NCBI RefSeq assembly: GCF_963677125.1 | Contig: NZ_OY781882.1 | Coordinates: forward strand, 1,248,501 to 1,312,500 | DNA from: an uncultured Desulfobacter sp. | GTDB taxonomy: Bacteria > Desulfobacterota > Desulfobacteria > Desulfobacterales > Desulfobacteraceae | Length of the DNA stretch: 64,000 nucleotides | Direction of reading: 5' to 3' | Shown: piece after piece, positions 35,641 through 44,907 of the stretch | Position numbering within the stretch: position 1 is the first letter of the stretch | Layout of the letters: every line of letters starts with the position of its first letter | Translations under genes and position numbers: made by a program | Notes under the pieces: model-generated | Database searches by the model: none | Told to the model about the DNA's origin: nothing | What the model saw: only the letters and a program-made list of their open reading frames with translations

Positions 35641-37251
35641 ATGTTCAACGCTTTAGTAAAAAATTTTTTAGGGAATGCGCCTATTTGGTATAAGCTTGCC
35701 ATTATAGTGTTCCTGATTATCAACCCTATTCTCCTTGTAACTTCCGGCTCTTTTATTACGGGCTGGGTGCTCATCGGAGAATTTATCTTTACCCTGGCCA
35801 TGGCACTGAAATGCTACCCTTTGCCTTCGGGCGGTCTTCTGGCCATTGAAGCCATCATCCTGGGGATGGCCAAACCCGAAACCGTTTACCACGAAGCACT
35901 GGCCAATTTTGAGGTCATCCTTCTTCTGATGTTCATGGTTGCAGGCATCTATTTCATGAAGGAGTTTTTACAGTTCACCTTCACCCGTATACTTGTGCAG
36001 GTAAAGTCTAAAATTATAATTTCTTTGCTCTTTTGTTTTGCCGGCGCATTTCTGTCTGCGTTTCTTGATGCGTTAACCGTTACAGCGGTAATCATTGCGG
36101 TTGCCTATGGTTTCTACAATGTGTACCACCGTTATGCCTCAGGAAAAGATAGCTCCTGCGAACATGATCTCACCGACGATAAATCATGCCAGGAAGCAAA
36201 ACGAGACGACCTGGTTCAATTTCGTGGGTTCTTGCGTAACCTCATGATGCACGGTGCCGTGGGCACGGCTCTGGGTGGTGTCTGTACCCTGGTTGGTGAA
36301 CCCCAGAACCTGCTGATCGGCAGTCAGATGGGCTGGCACTTTGTTGAGTTTTTTCTGGAAGTTGCACCGGTCTCCATCCCAGTCCTCTTTGTCGGGCTTG
36401 GAACCTGCTATGCACTGGAGAAAAAGCATTGGTTCGGCTACGGAGTTGAAATGCCCGGCAACATTCGTTCCCATCTGCTGGAAACCGCAGTTAAAATGGA
36501 AGAACAAGGAGGAACCAAACTCAAGGCCAGACTTGTTATTCAGGCCATAGGCGGTATCTGGCTGATCCTTGCACTTGCCTTCCACCTTGCCGCTGTAGGT
36601 CTAATCGGACTCTCCGTTATCATCTTGCTTACCTCCTTCAACGGGATTACCGACGAACACCAATTTGGACACGCGTTTACTGAAGCCCTGCCGTTTACCG
36701 CCCTGCTGGTTGTCTTTTTCTCCATTGTTGCGGTTATTCACGAACAACACCTTTTCCACCCCATCATGCATTTTGTTCTCAGCCTTCATGGTCATCTCCA
36801 GCTTGGGGCGTACTACATTGCAAACGGTTTATTATCCGCGATCTCCGACAACGTATTTGTAGCCACCGTATATATTACGGAAACAAAGATGCATTTTGTC
36901 AATATGCTGGGTCAGATACCCCATATCGGCATGACCGGACAGGAACTCATGGACAAACTGACCGACCCGCACCTTGTCCGGGCTGACGTATTGGCGTCAC
37001 TGCCCGCAGGAGCTGCTGCCAAAGCAGGTGATATTATCAAACATTTTGACCACCTGGCCGTCGCAATTAATACCGGAACCAACATTCCAAGTGTAGCAAC
37101 ACCTAATGGTCAGGCTGCATTTCTTTTCTTGCTGACTTCAGCCTTGGCCCCAGTCATCAGACTGTCCTATGGCCGGATGGTTTGGCTTGCATTGCCATAC
37201 ACCATCACCATGTCAATAACAGGCCTTATTGCCTGCTATCTATTCTTATAA
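35641..37251 (+). CDS. nhaB: Na+/H+ antiporter NhaB
   Basis: A 536-residue inner-membrane antiporter that expels sodium in exchange for protons. It matches E. coli NhaB closely along its length: EFIFTLAMALKCYPL near residue 50, LLLMFMVAGIYFMKEFLQF near 97, SAFLDALTVTAVII near 140, GTALGGVCTLVGEPQNL near 205, and NTGTNIPSVATPNGQAAFLF near 480. GTGAGGATCC precedes the ATG. A strong terminator follows. Next to a second antiporter on the other strand, it suggests a habitat with high sodium. Confidence 0.96.
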   Translation: MFNALVKNFLGNAPIWYKLAIIVFLIINPILLVTSGSFITGWVLIGEFIFTLAMALKCYPLPSGGLLAIEAIILGMAKPETVYHEALANFEVILLLMFMVAGIYFMKEFLQFTFTRILVQVKSKIIISLLFCFAGAFLSAFLDALTVTAVIIAVAYGFYNVYHRYASGKDSSCEHDLTDDKSCQEAKRDDLVQFRGFLRNLMMHGAVGTALGGVCTLVGEPQNLLIGSQMGWHFVEFFLEVAPVSIPVLFVGLGTCYALEKKHWFGYGVEMPGNIRSHLLETAVKMEEQGGTKLKARLVIQAIGGIWLILALAFHLAAVGLIGLSVIILLTSFNGITDEHQFGHAFTEALPFTALLVVFFSIVAVIHEQHLFHPIMHFVLSLHGHLQLGAYYIANGLLSAISDNVFVATVYITETKMHFVNMLGQIPHIGMTGQELMDKLTDPHLVRADVLASLPAGAAAKAGDIIKHFDHLAVAINTGTNIPSVATPNGQAAFLFLLTSALAPVIRLSYGRMVWLALPYTITMSITGLIACYLFL

Positions 37252-37291
37252 TACGCACACGTATTAGTAGATAAAAACAGATAAAATCCAA

Positions 37292-37340
37292 AAGGTGCGC
37301 CAATGCAGTATGTGCTGCATTGGCGCACCTTTTTTATATT
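37292..37340 (+). terminator. Rho-independent terminator of nhaB
   Basis: AAGGTGCGCCAATGCAG and CTGCATTGGCGCACCTT form a 17-base perfect stem around TATGTG, followed by TTTT. It is the strongest intrinsic terminator in the window and may work from both sides. Confidence 0.93.
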
Positions 37341-37395
37341 GCATCAAAGATTGGATAAGTTGCTCAAATCTTTCATGCTTTGTTATAAAAATTAT

Positions 37396-38876
37396 CTACG
37401 AGTCTAAAATTTTGCGAATCTTAACGGAAAGATCTTTAATCGTAAACGGCTTGTTTATGAAATGAAGACCTTGGTGCAAGATGCCGTGGTGCGCAATAAC
37501 ATCAGCCGTATACCCTGACATAAAAAGAGATTTTATCTTCGACCAGGAGCAGGAGAATGACCTCATCGCCGGAGGGAAGGTTTTGATGTGTTTCTTTTAA
37601 CGCCTTGGTTTCTTCACCAGCTATACACCTGGGAAAAAATAGCTTAAACGCACTGCCTTTATCCGGTTCACTATATACATTGATGAATCCTTGATTTTGT
37701 TTCATGATGCCATAAACCGTCGCAAGTCCGAGACCGGTTCCTTTAGTGGAAATTTTTGTCGTGTAAAAAGGTTCAAATATGTGTGCCTGCACCTCTTTGC
37801 TCATCCCGGCTCCGGTATCACTTATCGTCAGCATAACATAATCTTGTACTTGGGCATCGGCGTGTTCGAGACAATAGGCTTCATCGATGGAAATATTTTG
37901 CGTCTCAATGGTAATGCATCCGACGTTGTCAATGGAATCCCGTGCATTGACGCACAGATTGGTCATGATTTGATCGATTTGCCCTGCATCCATATGGATA
38001 ACCCAAAGATTTTTACCCGGCTTCCAGACAAGCTCAATGTTTTCACCGATCAGCCTGCGCAACATGTTTAGGATACCTTCAAGATTATGATTCAAATCCA
38101 GCTTTTTGGGTGAAATCGTCTCTTGCCGGGCAAAAGCCAGAAGCTGTCTGGTTAGCCACGCTGATCGTTTTGCAGCATACATTATCTGCTGAAGATGGTC
38201 ATCTAAGGAACTGCCTTCCGAAATGTCATCTTGAATCAGTTCGGAATTACCAAGAATGATACTGAGCATATTGTTGAAGTCATGGGCAACCCCTCCGGCC
38301 AAACGCCCAACAGATTCAAGTTTCCGGGATTGCGCCAGTTGTTCCTGAAGCAGTTTGCGTTCGGTAATGTCGCGGCCGATACCCAGTATTCCGATGAGTT
38401 CTTCGTTATTGTCGTACATCGGGGTTTTGGTGGTTTCCAACAGCTCGCTGTGGCCATCACTTGCAAAAACAATCTCTTCTTCATTTGTTAAGGCACTGCC
38501 CTTGGTCATGGCGTTTTGGTCATGGGTTCTAAAAAAATCGGCCAGATGCGTTTCAAGAAAATCATAATCCGTCTTGCCGAGAATCTCACCTTCACTTGCA
38601 CCAAAAAAATCCTCGAACCGGGAGTTGCATGCCAGATATACGCCGTCTTTGTCTTTAAGCCATACCAGATCAGGTATCGCATTGATCAAAGAGGACAAAA
38701 GCACTTCGCGGTTTATCACTTCTTTTGAGAAGAGGAAAGAGAAGCCCAAAAAGTATGGCAACCGTGTAATCACCAAAGGGGAAAATAATTGTATTAAAGT
38801 TGGCAAAAAAGCCGATAATACCAAACAGTATTGATACGAAAACTTTATATGTTTTTTCTTGTGTAATTTTAGGCAC
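37396..38876 (-). pseudogene. Hybrid sensor histidine kinase with internal deletions
   Basis: The long open frame (37502-38824) encodes a PAS domain (REVLLSSLINAIPDLVWLKD), a HisKA domain with H-box GGVAHDFNNMLS and a HATPase domain (GTGLGLATVYGIM). Both ends are damaged. Upstream, a different frame (from about 38876) encodes a membrane start (FVSILFGIIGFFANFNTIIF, then PYGLLFPLL-like FGLLFPLL) that stops abruptly near 38730, where it should run on through more helices. Downstream the receiver domain begins VILLLLVEDK, then jumps into another frame reading SGYTADVIAHHGILHQGL and NKPFTIKDLSVKIRKIL, the end of a receiver. The phospho-acceptor region is gone. The kinase core could still be expressed from 38824. 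Confidence 0.8.
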
Positions 38877-39080
38877 GGATAATATCGATACTAAATGTAT
38901 TTGATTGAATACTATCTTCAAATTACAATGTCGGTACAAAATGAGCAAATTATTTATTAGTTTTATCGGTGTCTAAACAGACTTTCTTCCAATAATGTCT
39001 ATTTGTTTGACAGGATTAATTCGAACTATTATAATTTCCCTATCCTCACAAAAATCCGTAAAGTCAAAGGAGAGGGTACC

Positions 39081-39269
39081 ATGATAAAAAAAGAAACAGA
39101 GCGTCGCGACCAGGTAGAAAGACGTTCCGGTATAGATCGTCGTCGCCTCAATCCATTAAATTATACAGGAATTGAAAAACGGTTTTGTCCAGATTGCAGA
39201 AGTGGCAGTGACCGTCGACAGAACACAGGGGTTTGGATAGAATACCAATCCCCTGTGTTGAAAAAATAG
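39081..39269 (+). CDS. Small basic protein with RRSG-x-DRR motifs
   Basis: A 62-residue protein with two copies of an arginine-rich motif (ERRDQVERRSGIDRRR and FCPDCRSGSDRRQNTG) and one Cys-x-x-Cys. Short proteins with RRSGxDRR are frequent in delta-proteobacteria, but I know no function. GGAGAGGGTACC lies before the ATG at 39081; the frame is open from 39003 but that part has no ribosome site. It is monocistronic. Confidence 0.65.
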   Translation: MIKKETERRDQVERRSGIDRRRLNPLNYTGIEKRFCPDCRSGSDRRQNTGVWIEYQSPVLKK

Positions 39270-39304
39270 ACGCTTGCTTGCCATTGTGGGGTATTTAAAG
39301 ATAT

Positions 39305-39748
39305 TTATGGATTCAGCAATTCAAATCCTGTGGTTGGATCAAACACACGTACAGCAGTGGTCTCAACCAATTCAAATAAAATAACCTCCAGTATATGCCA
39401 TGTGCGGACACCGTTACGCACACATCCGGTGACAGTTGATTCCTCTCTGCCACAGGCAATGTGCATGTGTAATTTGGCGTCCCCGCTCTCGTTGGGAAAG
39501 ATTGTACCTGTCCCCACTATTTCATTCACATTATTGAGAATATGTTCCATTGGTGTAATCGTCTCGGTCCGTCCATGCTCCGGCCCTACAATCAGCTTAC
39601 TTTCTTTATCCGCACCTCCGATTATGGTTAAAGAAGCTGCTTTTATAGCTTTTTCCCTGGCAAACTTTTCAAGTTCCTCGTGTATGATATCTCCGTCCTC
39701 AAGACGAATGATGTAAATTCTTCCTTGCTTTGCCTGTGAATATTTCAT
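39305..39748 (-). CDS. PPC/DUF296 domain protein
   Basis: A 147-residue protein consisting of one PPC (DUF296) domain, the fold found in plant AT-hook proteins and in bacterial stand-alone proteins. The opening QGRIYIIRLEDGDIIHEELE and the metal-binding LHMHIACGRE (His-x-His-x-x-x-Gly, about residues 92-101) are characteristic. Bacterial members are trimers of unknown role, sometimes annotated as DNA-binding. There is a 41-base gap to the thioesterase upstream on the same strand, so the two may be co-transcribed. Confidence 0.88.
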   Translation of the reverse strand: MKYSQAKQGRIYIIRLEDGDIIHEELEKFAREKAIKAASLTIIGGADKESKLIVGPEHGRTETITPMEHILNNVNEIVGTGTIFPNESGDAKLHMHIACGREESTVTGCVRNGVRTWHILEVILFELVETTAVRVFDPTTGFELLNP

Positions 39749-39789
39749 GTGGTATATGCCTTTATTTTTTAAAAAAGTCCCAAAAAAAA

Positions 39790-40185
39790 TTATGCAGTTT
39801 TGGTTTTGACGCTATGAAAAACCTTAAAAGTACCCAACGCCTTGGCAACCAATTTTTCGCCATTCCAGACCTCTCCTTCACAAAAGAACATCCGACCTGA
39901 ATTATGCAAAAGCCGACCTTTCCCGGTCACGCGTTGCCCGATTTGCCCCCCTGGTTGAAAAAAACTGACTTTCATTTCAATTGTTGCAGCACCGCTCTCT
40001 TCCGGATCTGATGACCGTGCCGCACGTGACATACAGACATCCAATAACGTCATTGTCACACCACCGTGCATGGATCCCCAGGAGGTCGTGTGTTTTTCTG
40101 CTAAATCAACTGCCAGTTCGGATTCACCGTCTTTTGCATAAATGACTTCAAGGCCGACTTCTTCTAAAAAAGGATACTTTTTCAT
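39790..40185 (-). CDS. PaaI-type hotdog thioesterase
   Basis: A 131-residue acyl-CoA thioesterase of the 4HBT/PaaI fold. The catalytic motif SMHGGVTMTLLDVCMSRA (about residues 38-55) has the HGG and downstream Asp expected, and KVSFFQPGGQIGQRVTGKGR is the central strand pair. Substrate cannot be predicted. It lies upstream of the PPC-domain gene. Confidence 0.88.
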   Translation of the reverse strand: MKKYPFLEEVGLEVIYAKDGESELAVDLAEKHTTSWGSMHGGVTMTLLDVCMSRAARSSDPEESGAATIEMKVSFFQPGGQIGQRVTGKGRLLHNSGRMFFCEGEVWNGEKLVAKALGTFKVFHSVKTKTA

Positions 40186-40376
40186 ATGTCTATTCCCATG
40201 TTAATGCCAATCCAAAATCAAAGGATGATAGGAATTTGGCTTTTGCGTGTCAAGTCGAGATAAACGATTACAAAATGTATGAACCTGGGCAAAACCGCTG
40301 CTTTTAAAACGGTATTGCCAACCTGAAATTTATAACTTATCCTGTTTAAATTTAACTAGCCCATGGAAGACCCTGA

Positions 40377-41549
40377 ATGAACAAATCCGCTATTCTTTTT
40401 ATTCTGTCTGTTGCCGTGGGGGTGGCGATGATGGGGCTTGGTATCATCTGGCCCTTGATTCCGGTTTACGCAGTAGAACTTGGGGCCGGGGGATTTTTGG
40501 TTGGGCTCATTGTTGCCAGCTTTAATATTTCCAGAACCCTTTTAAGCCCGTTCAGCGGTTCAATATCAGATAAATGGGGCAGAAAACGATTCATTGCATC
40601 CGGCCTTCTGATCTATGCGGTTCTCTCTGTATTTTATGTACTGCCGAAAAATGCCGAAACCCTGATTCTGATCAGACTGCTTCATGGAATGGCCTCACTT
40701 CTAGTGGTTCCGGTGGCCATGGCGCTGACAGCAGACATTGCGCCGCCCCGAAAACTTGGGCTCTACATGGGAACATTGAACATGGCCATTATGATTGGTC
40801 TTGGCTTTGGCCCGGCCATGGGCGGCATGATCCGGGATACCTTGGGGTTTAACGCCGCTTTTTACATCATGGGGGGCCTGGCTCTGCTTACTTCTCTGGT
40901 GGTGGCGGTTTTCATCCCGGCGGACAAAACACACCTGAGTGATATAAAGCGACCCGAACCATACCCTATCAGAAAAATAATCACCCACAAAACAGCTGTC
41001 GGGATCCTCATTATGCGGTTTTTCGCCGCTTCGGGCCAGGGATCGGTGTATACCTTTCTGCCCATTTTGGCCATGAAGATCGATCTATCCAGTTCACAGG
41101 TCGGCATCATTTTAACCATGAACATCTTTTTAATTGCCTTTCTCCAACGCATAAGCGGAGGGCTTGCCGACCGGATCAACCCCAAGCACCTGATCATCAT
41201 CGGCACCTTTGCCTGCGGCATAACTGTTATAGGAATGCCTTTTTTTCACGGATTTATCCCGATTCTAATACTCAATATACTGATGGGAATGGCCAACGGA
41301 CTGTCTTTACCCGGCGGACTGGTCATTACCGGCAGACTGGGGCAGACCATGGGGATGGCATCCATTATGAGCCTCAACGATGCCGCCTGGGGGCTGGGGT
41401 TCATCGTCTCCCCCATTCTTTCCGGACTTATCCTTGATTGGATGGGCGTCTCCTACGTCTTTATCGTTGGCAGCATATTAATCCTTTTGGGCGGCATTGC
41501 CGTAACCATCTTCTTGTGGGATTATGACAACACTTTAAATGCGGTCTAA
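40377..41549 (+). CDS. MFS transporter
   Basis: A 390-residue inner-membrane transporter with twelve likely helices. The helix 2-3 loop motif reads GSISDKWGRKRFIA and the second-half counterpart GGLADRINPKHLII. RLLHGMASLLVVPVAMALTA resembles motif B with its arginine, as in drug/proton antiporters. ATG overlaps TGA-containing AATGA upstream and no strong ribosome site is seen. The substrate is unknown. It is followed by the tRNA-Phe terminator region on the opposite strand. Confidence 0.88.
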   Translation: MNKSAILFILSVAVGVAMMGLGIIWPLIPVYAVELGAGGFLVGLIVASFNISRTLLSPFSGSISDKWGRKRFIASGLLIYAVLSVFYVLPKNAETLILIRLLHGMASLLVVPVAMALTADIAPPRKLGLYMGTLNMAIMIGLGFGPAMGGMIRDTLGFNAAFYIMGGLALLTSLVVAVFIPADKTHLSDIKRPEPYPIRKIITHKTAVGILIMRFFAASGQGSVYTFLPILAMKIDLSSSQVGIILTMNIFLIAFLQRISGGLADRINPKHLIIIGTFACGITVIGMPFFHGFIPILILNILMGMANGLSLPGGLVITGRLGQTMGMASIMSLNDAAWGLGFIVSPILSGLILDWMGVSYVFIVGSILILLGGIAVTIFLWDYDNTLNAV

Positions 41550-41620
41550 GAAGGCATAAACCCGGCCAGAGTCGTTTTTTCATAAACTGAACAAATAGAA
41601 TAGTACAGCGACCCAAAAAG

Positions 41621-41653
41621 CAAAAAAGCCTTCAGTGAAGATCACTGAAGGCT
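41621..41653 (-). terminator. Rho-independent terminator after tRNA-Phe
   Basis: AGCCTTCAGTG-AAGAT-CACTGAAGGCT is a perfect 11-base stem. On the reverse strand it is followed by TTTTTTG, so it ends the tRNA-Phe transcript; it could also stop MFS transcription from the other side. Confidence 0.85.
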
Positions 41654-41663
41654 CTTATAATCG

Positions 41664-41739
41664 TGGTGCCCAGGAACAGAATTGAACTGCTGACACGGGG
41701 ATTTTCAGTCCCCTGCTCTACCGACTGAGCTACCTGGGC
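41664..41739 (-). tRNA. tRNA-Phe (anticodon GAA)
   Basis: A 76-base tRNA with encoded CCA. The acceptor stem GCCCAGG pairs with CCTGGGC; the D-arm is GCTCAGTCGGTAGAGC. The anticodon stem GGGGA/TCCCC encloses CTGAAAA, giving GAA. The T-arm contains TTCAATTC. Confidence 0.96.
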
Positions 41740-41822
41740 AAGTCAAACAACGTCAGCTTTTATATGTTCTTTAACGGTTCAAGTCAAGGAAAAAATTAGG
41801 GACGTATTAAGAATAATGTTTT

Positions 41823-42560
41823 TTAACGCCCACCCATATCACCCAGCAGATACTGAATGAGCCCGCAGGCTGATACCGCGGCTGTTTCAGCTCTTAAAAT
41901 TCTGGGTCCAAGGGAGTAACTGATAAATCCGGATTCAACGGCAAGTCTAATTTCCTCTTCTTCAAACCCGCCCTCGGGTCCGATTAGCACAACCGCGTTA
42001 TTATTTTCTTTGGGAAGCACTCCGGTAAGCGGCCGCTCCGAGGCTTCCCAAAAGGCAAATTTGTGTGAACACGCTTTTGAAAACACCAGAACCTGTTCAA
42101 AATCCATAGGCGGCATAACGTCTACAAGACAGGATCGTCGGCACTGCTTTAAAGATTCTCTGGCAATGGTCTGCCATCGCTCGATCTGTTTTTTTTCCTT
42201 TTTTTGGCCTGACAATGGAATGGATCTTTTACAATAAAAAGGAATCCAACGGGTAACCCCAAGCTGGGTAATCTGCTTGATGATCTCATCCATCTTGTTG
42301 TGTTTGAGCATGGCCGTACATAATGTCAGATCAAGATTTGATTCCGTGAGGCTTTTTTTCTCACTTAAAATTGAAATTTCAACACATTCAAAAGAGGCCT
42401 TATCAATACAGCCCGTATAGTCAGTGCCATGGCCGTCGGTCATGGAAATGGTATCTTGGGGTTTAAGCCTGAGGACTTTGCATATGTGTTTTGCATCCTG
42501 GCCATGAATAACAGCCTTATCTGCTTTTAGCGCCTCTTTGTCAATTAAAAATTTCTGCAT
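41823..42560 (-). CDS. rsmE: 16S rRNA (uracil-1498-N3)-methyltransferase
   Basis: A 245-residue SPOUT-class methyltransferase that modifies U1498 of 16S rRNA. The N-terminal PUA-like part has HGQDAKHICKVLRLKPQD. The knotted C-terminal part has VLIGPEGGFEEEEI (about residues 190-203) and LGPRILRAETAA (about 215-226), the SAM-binding motifs. It stands alone beside tRNA-Phe. Confidence 0.95.
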   Translation of the reverse strand: MQKFLIDKEALKADKAVIHGQDAKHICKVLRLKPQDTISMTDGHGTDYTGCIDKASFECVEISILSEKKSLTESNLDLTLCTAMLKHNKMDEIIKQITQLGVTRWIPFYCKRSIPLSGQKKEKKQIERWQTIARESLKQCRRSCLVDVMPPMDFEQVLVFSKACSHKFAFWEASERPLTGVLPKENNNAVVLIGPEGGFEEEEIRLAVESGFISYSLGPRILRAETAAVSACGLIQYLLGDMGGR

Positions 42561-42717
42561 ATTTTACATGTATCATTACCATCAAAATCATGTCAATAAC
42601 GGACCTGCAATGGGAATGCGTTTGTTTTACAGTGTAAGATGCGCTATATTTTATCCACTGAATACAAGCATTATGTCACCATAATATTCAGCACATAAAT
42701 CTTTGGCCCGAATTCTA

Positions 42718-42788
42718 TCCCATCGTTGTATAAATTTTTTTAAAAAAAGAATGAACACGCTAAAATTGTAAGTGACTTTCTAAAAATA
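42718..42788 (+). repeat. Dispersed repeat A, copy 2
   Basis: Reverse complement of 31195-31270: AAAGAATGAACACGC, then AAATTGTAAGTGACTTTCTA. It lies in the 306-base gap between rsmE and the diguanylate cyclase. The flank GCCTGATCGAAAAC recalls a terminus of the palindromic elements. The gap holds no gene. Confidence 0.8.
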
Positions 42789-42865
42789 GAGCCTGATCGA
42801 AAACTTGAACTTTTTTTGGGTACAAGGCAAACGCATCGTTTGCCAAACATTTAGGAGATTATGCA

Positions 42866-44797
42866 GTGGGATTGCGAAAAAAAACACTGATAACCATTGG
42901 CATAACACTCATTCTAATGGTTTTAATAATTCATTCCATCACCAACACGATCCTGCTTGGGGGCTATGCAAAACTTGAAAGGGAAAATATCCTTCAGAGC
43001 ATGGATCAGGCAATGAAGGTTATTGATGATGAACTGAGTCAACTGCAAACCATTGCAGGCGACTGGGCGCCATGGAATGATACCTATCTTTTTGTTCAAA
43101 ATAAAAATCAAAATTACATTGACGATAATCTCATGGATTCAACTGTGATCAATTTACATGTAAATTTCCTATTATTTGTTAACACTGCCGGGGAAATTGT
43201 TTATTGTAAATATCTTAACCTGCAAAGCGGTCAAGGCGAAGCATGCCCTGAATCCCTCAAAAAATATCTTTCTTTTGAGGGATCTTTTATTCTACGAAAT
43301 GAAAGTAAACAAAAAACTTTGTCGGGTCTTGCAATACTACCGGAGAACCCTGTTTTTCTTGCATCAGCTCCGATTCTTACCAGTCAATTTAAAGGCCCTG
43401 TAATGGGGACACTGATTGTCGGAAAGTATTTAAATGCGCCTGAGATTAAAAGACTGGCTTCTCTGACAAATCTGCCACTCACATTTGAAAGACTGGACAG
43501 TCCGACTCTTTCCGATCCATTCAAAAAGGCCAAGCAATCTTTATCTATGGATAATAAGACGGCCATTATGCTCTTGGATGAAAACACTATTGCGGCTTAC
43601 TCAACACTGACGGATTTAACCGACCGTCCCATACTCATGATAGGTATAGATAAGGAACGCAGAATATATTCCCAGGGTAAGACCAATATGCGTTATCTTG
43701 TCTATTCGTTGCTGATAACCGGTATAGTTTTCATTATTGCCACCTTGATTTTGCTTGAGGTCACCGTGTTATCACGACTTGTTCGATTAAACCATGACGT
43801 TAAAAAAATTGCAGGCAGCGGCGACCTGTTTGCAAAAACAACGATGAGCGGGAAGGACGAATTATCTGACCTGTCAACACAGATAAATCTTATGTTGGAA
43901 TCTGTCAGGGTCAGCACCGAAAGGGATCATGCAATCCTGGAATCCATTGAAGACGCCTATTTTGAGCTGGACCTTTCAGGTAATCTCACCTTTTACAATG
44001 ATGCCCTATCCAGGATTTTCAAATATAAGGAACAAAATTTGGATGAAATGAATTACCGAAAACTGCTGGATGAAACCGCTGCTGAAAAGGCATTTAATAC
44101 ATTTAAGCATTTGTATAAAACCGGCATTCCGGTAAGGTCTATTGAGACGGAATTTCAGCTTGAAAAAGGTCATACAATATATCTGGAATCATCTGCGTCT
44201 CTAATTAAGGACGATAATGGAAAAGCAATCGGATTTCGCGGGATATCAAGGGACGTCACCGAACAAAAGGAATCTTCTAAAAAACTTTTGTATATGGTTT
44301 ACCATGATTCCTTAACCGGGCTTTTGAACAGAAAGGCATTTCATGAAAATCTTAAAAAGGAATTATCTTATGCAGACCGGTACAAGCAGCAGAGAGTTGT
44401 AATGTATGTGGACCTTGATAAATTTAAGAAGGTGAATGATACATTCGGCCATGATGCCGGAGACCAGTTACTGAAAGGATTTGCCCATCGGGTTAAAAAA
44501 GTCCTCAGAAGCACGGACCTGGTTTACCGCCTGGGCGGTGATGAGTTCGCCATAATCTTGACAAATCCCAAGGACCCCACACCCGATATCATCGCCCAAC
44601 GGATTATCGATCTCATGTCCGAACCCTTTTACCTGAAATCACAAACCATTGATTTTGTGACAACAAGCATTGGTATCAGTTTTTATCCTTCTGACGGAAC
44701 TGATGTTGAAACACTTTTGCAATGTGCAGATAAAGCCATGTACGAGGCAAAGAAGAATAGAAATCAATATGTTGTTTTTCAAGACAGCTTATCTTAG
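42866..44797 (+). CDS. CHASE4-HAMP-PAS diguanylate cyclase
   Basis: A 643-residue membrane sensor that makes cyclic di-GMP. Helix 1 (ITIGITLILMVLIIHSI) leads to a periplasmic CHASE4 domain (LQTIAGDWAPWNDTYLFVQN is its signature, about residues 58-77). Helix 2 lies near 280-302, followed by HAMP. A PAS domain (ILESIEDAYFELDLSGNLTF) follows, then the GGDEF domain with the active site RLGGDEFAII. RSTD lies five residues before GGDEF, so the product-inhibition I-site is intact. No EAL domain is present. It starts at GTG with TAGGAGA upstream; an ATG five bases earlier is out of frame. Confidence 0.93.
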   Translation: MGLRKKTLITIGITLILMVLIIHSITNTILLGGYAKLERENILQSMDQAMKVIDDELSQLQTIAGDWAPWNDTYLFVQNKNQNYIDDNLMDSTVINLHVNFLLFVNTAGEIVYCKYLNLQSGQGEACPESLKKYLSFEGSFILRNESKQKTLSGLAILPENPVFLASAPILTSQFKGPVMGTLIVGKYLNAPEIKRLASLTNLPLTFERLDSPTLSDPFKKAKQSLSMDNKTAIMLLDENTIAAYSTLTDLTDRPILMIGIDKERRIYSQGKTNMRYLVYSLLITGIVFIIATLILLEVTVLSRLVRLNHDVKKIAGSGDLFAKTTMSGKDELSDLSTQINLMLESVRVSTERDHAILESIEDAYFELDLSGNLTFYNDALSRIFKYKEQNLDEMNYRKLLDETAAEKAFNTFKHLYKTGIPVRSIETEFQLEKGHTIYLESSASLIKDDNGKAIGFRGISRDVTEQKESSKKLLYMVYHDSLTGLLNRKAFHENLKKELSYADRYKQQRVVMYVDLDKFKKVNDTFGHDAGDQLLKGFAHRVKKVLRSTDLVYRLGGDEFAIILTNPKDPTPDIIAQRIIDLMSEPFYLKSQTIDFVTTSIGISFYPSDGTDVETLLQCADKAMYEAKKNRNQYVVFQDSLS

Positions 44798-44907
44798 ACG
44801 ATGTTGCCGGGCTTTTCCATAATTCAAAAATTAAAATTTTACTCCGACAAAAATTTGGACAAAAAGGCTATTTCTGGATGACCATCAATTATGATACATA
44901 AGGGGTC

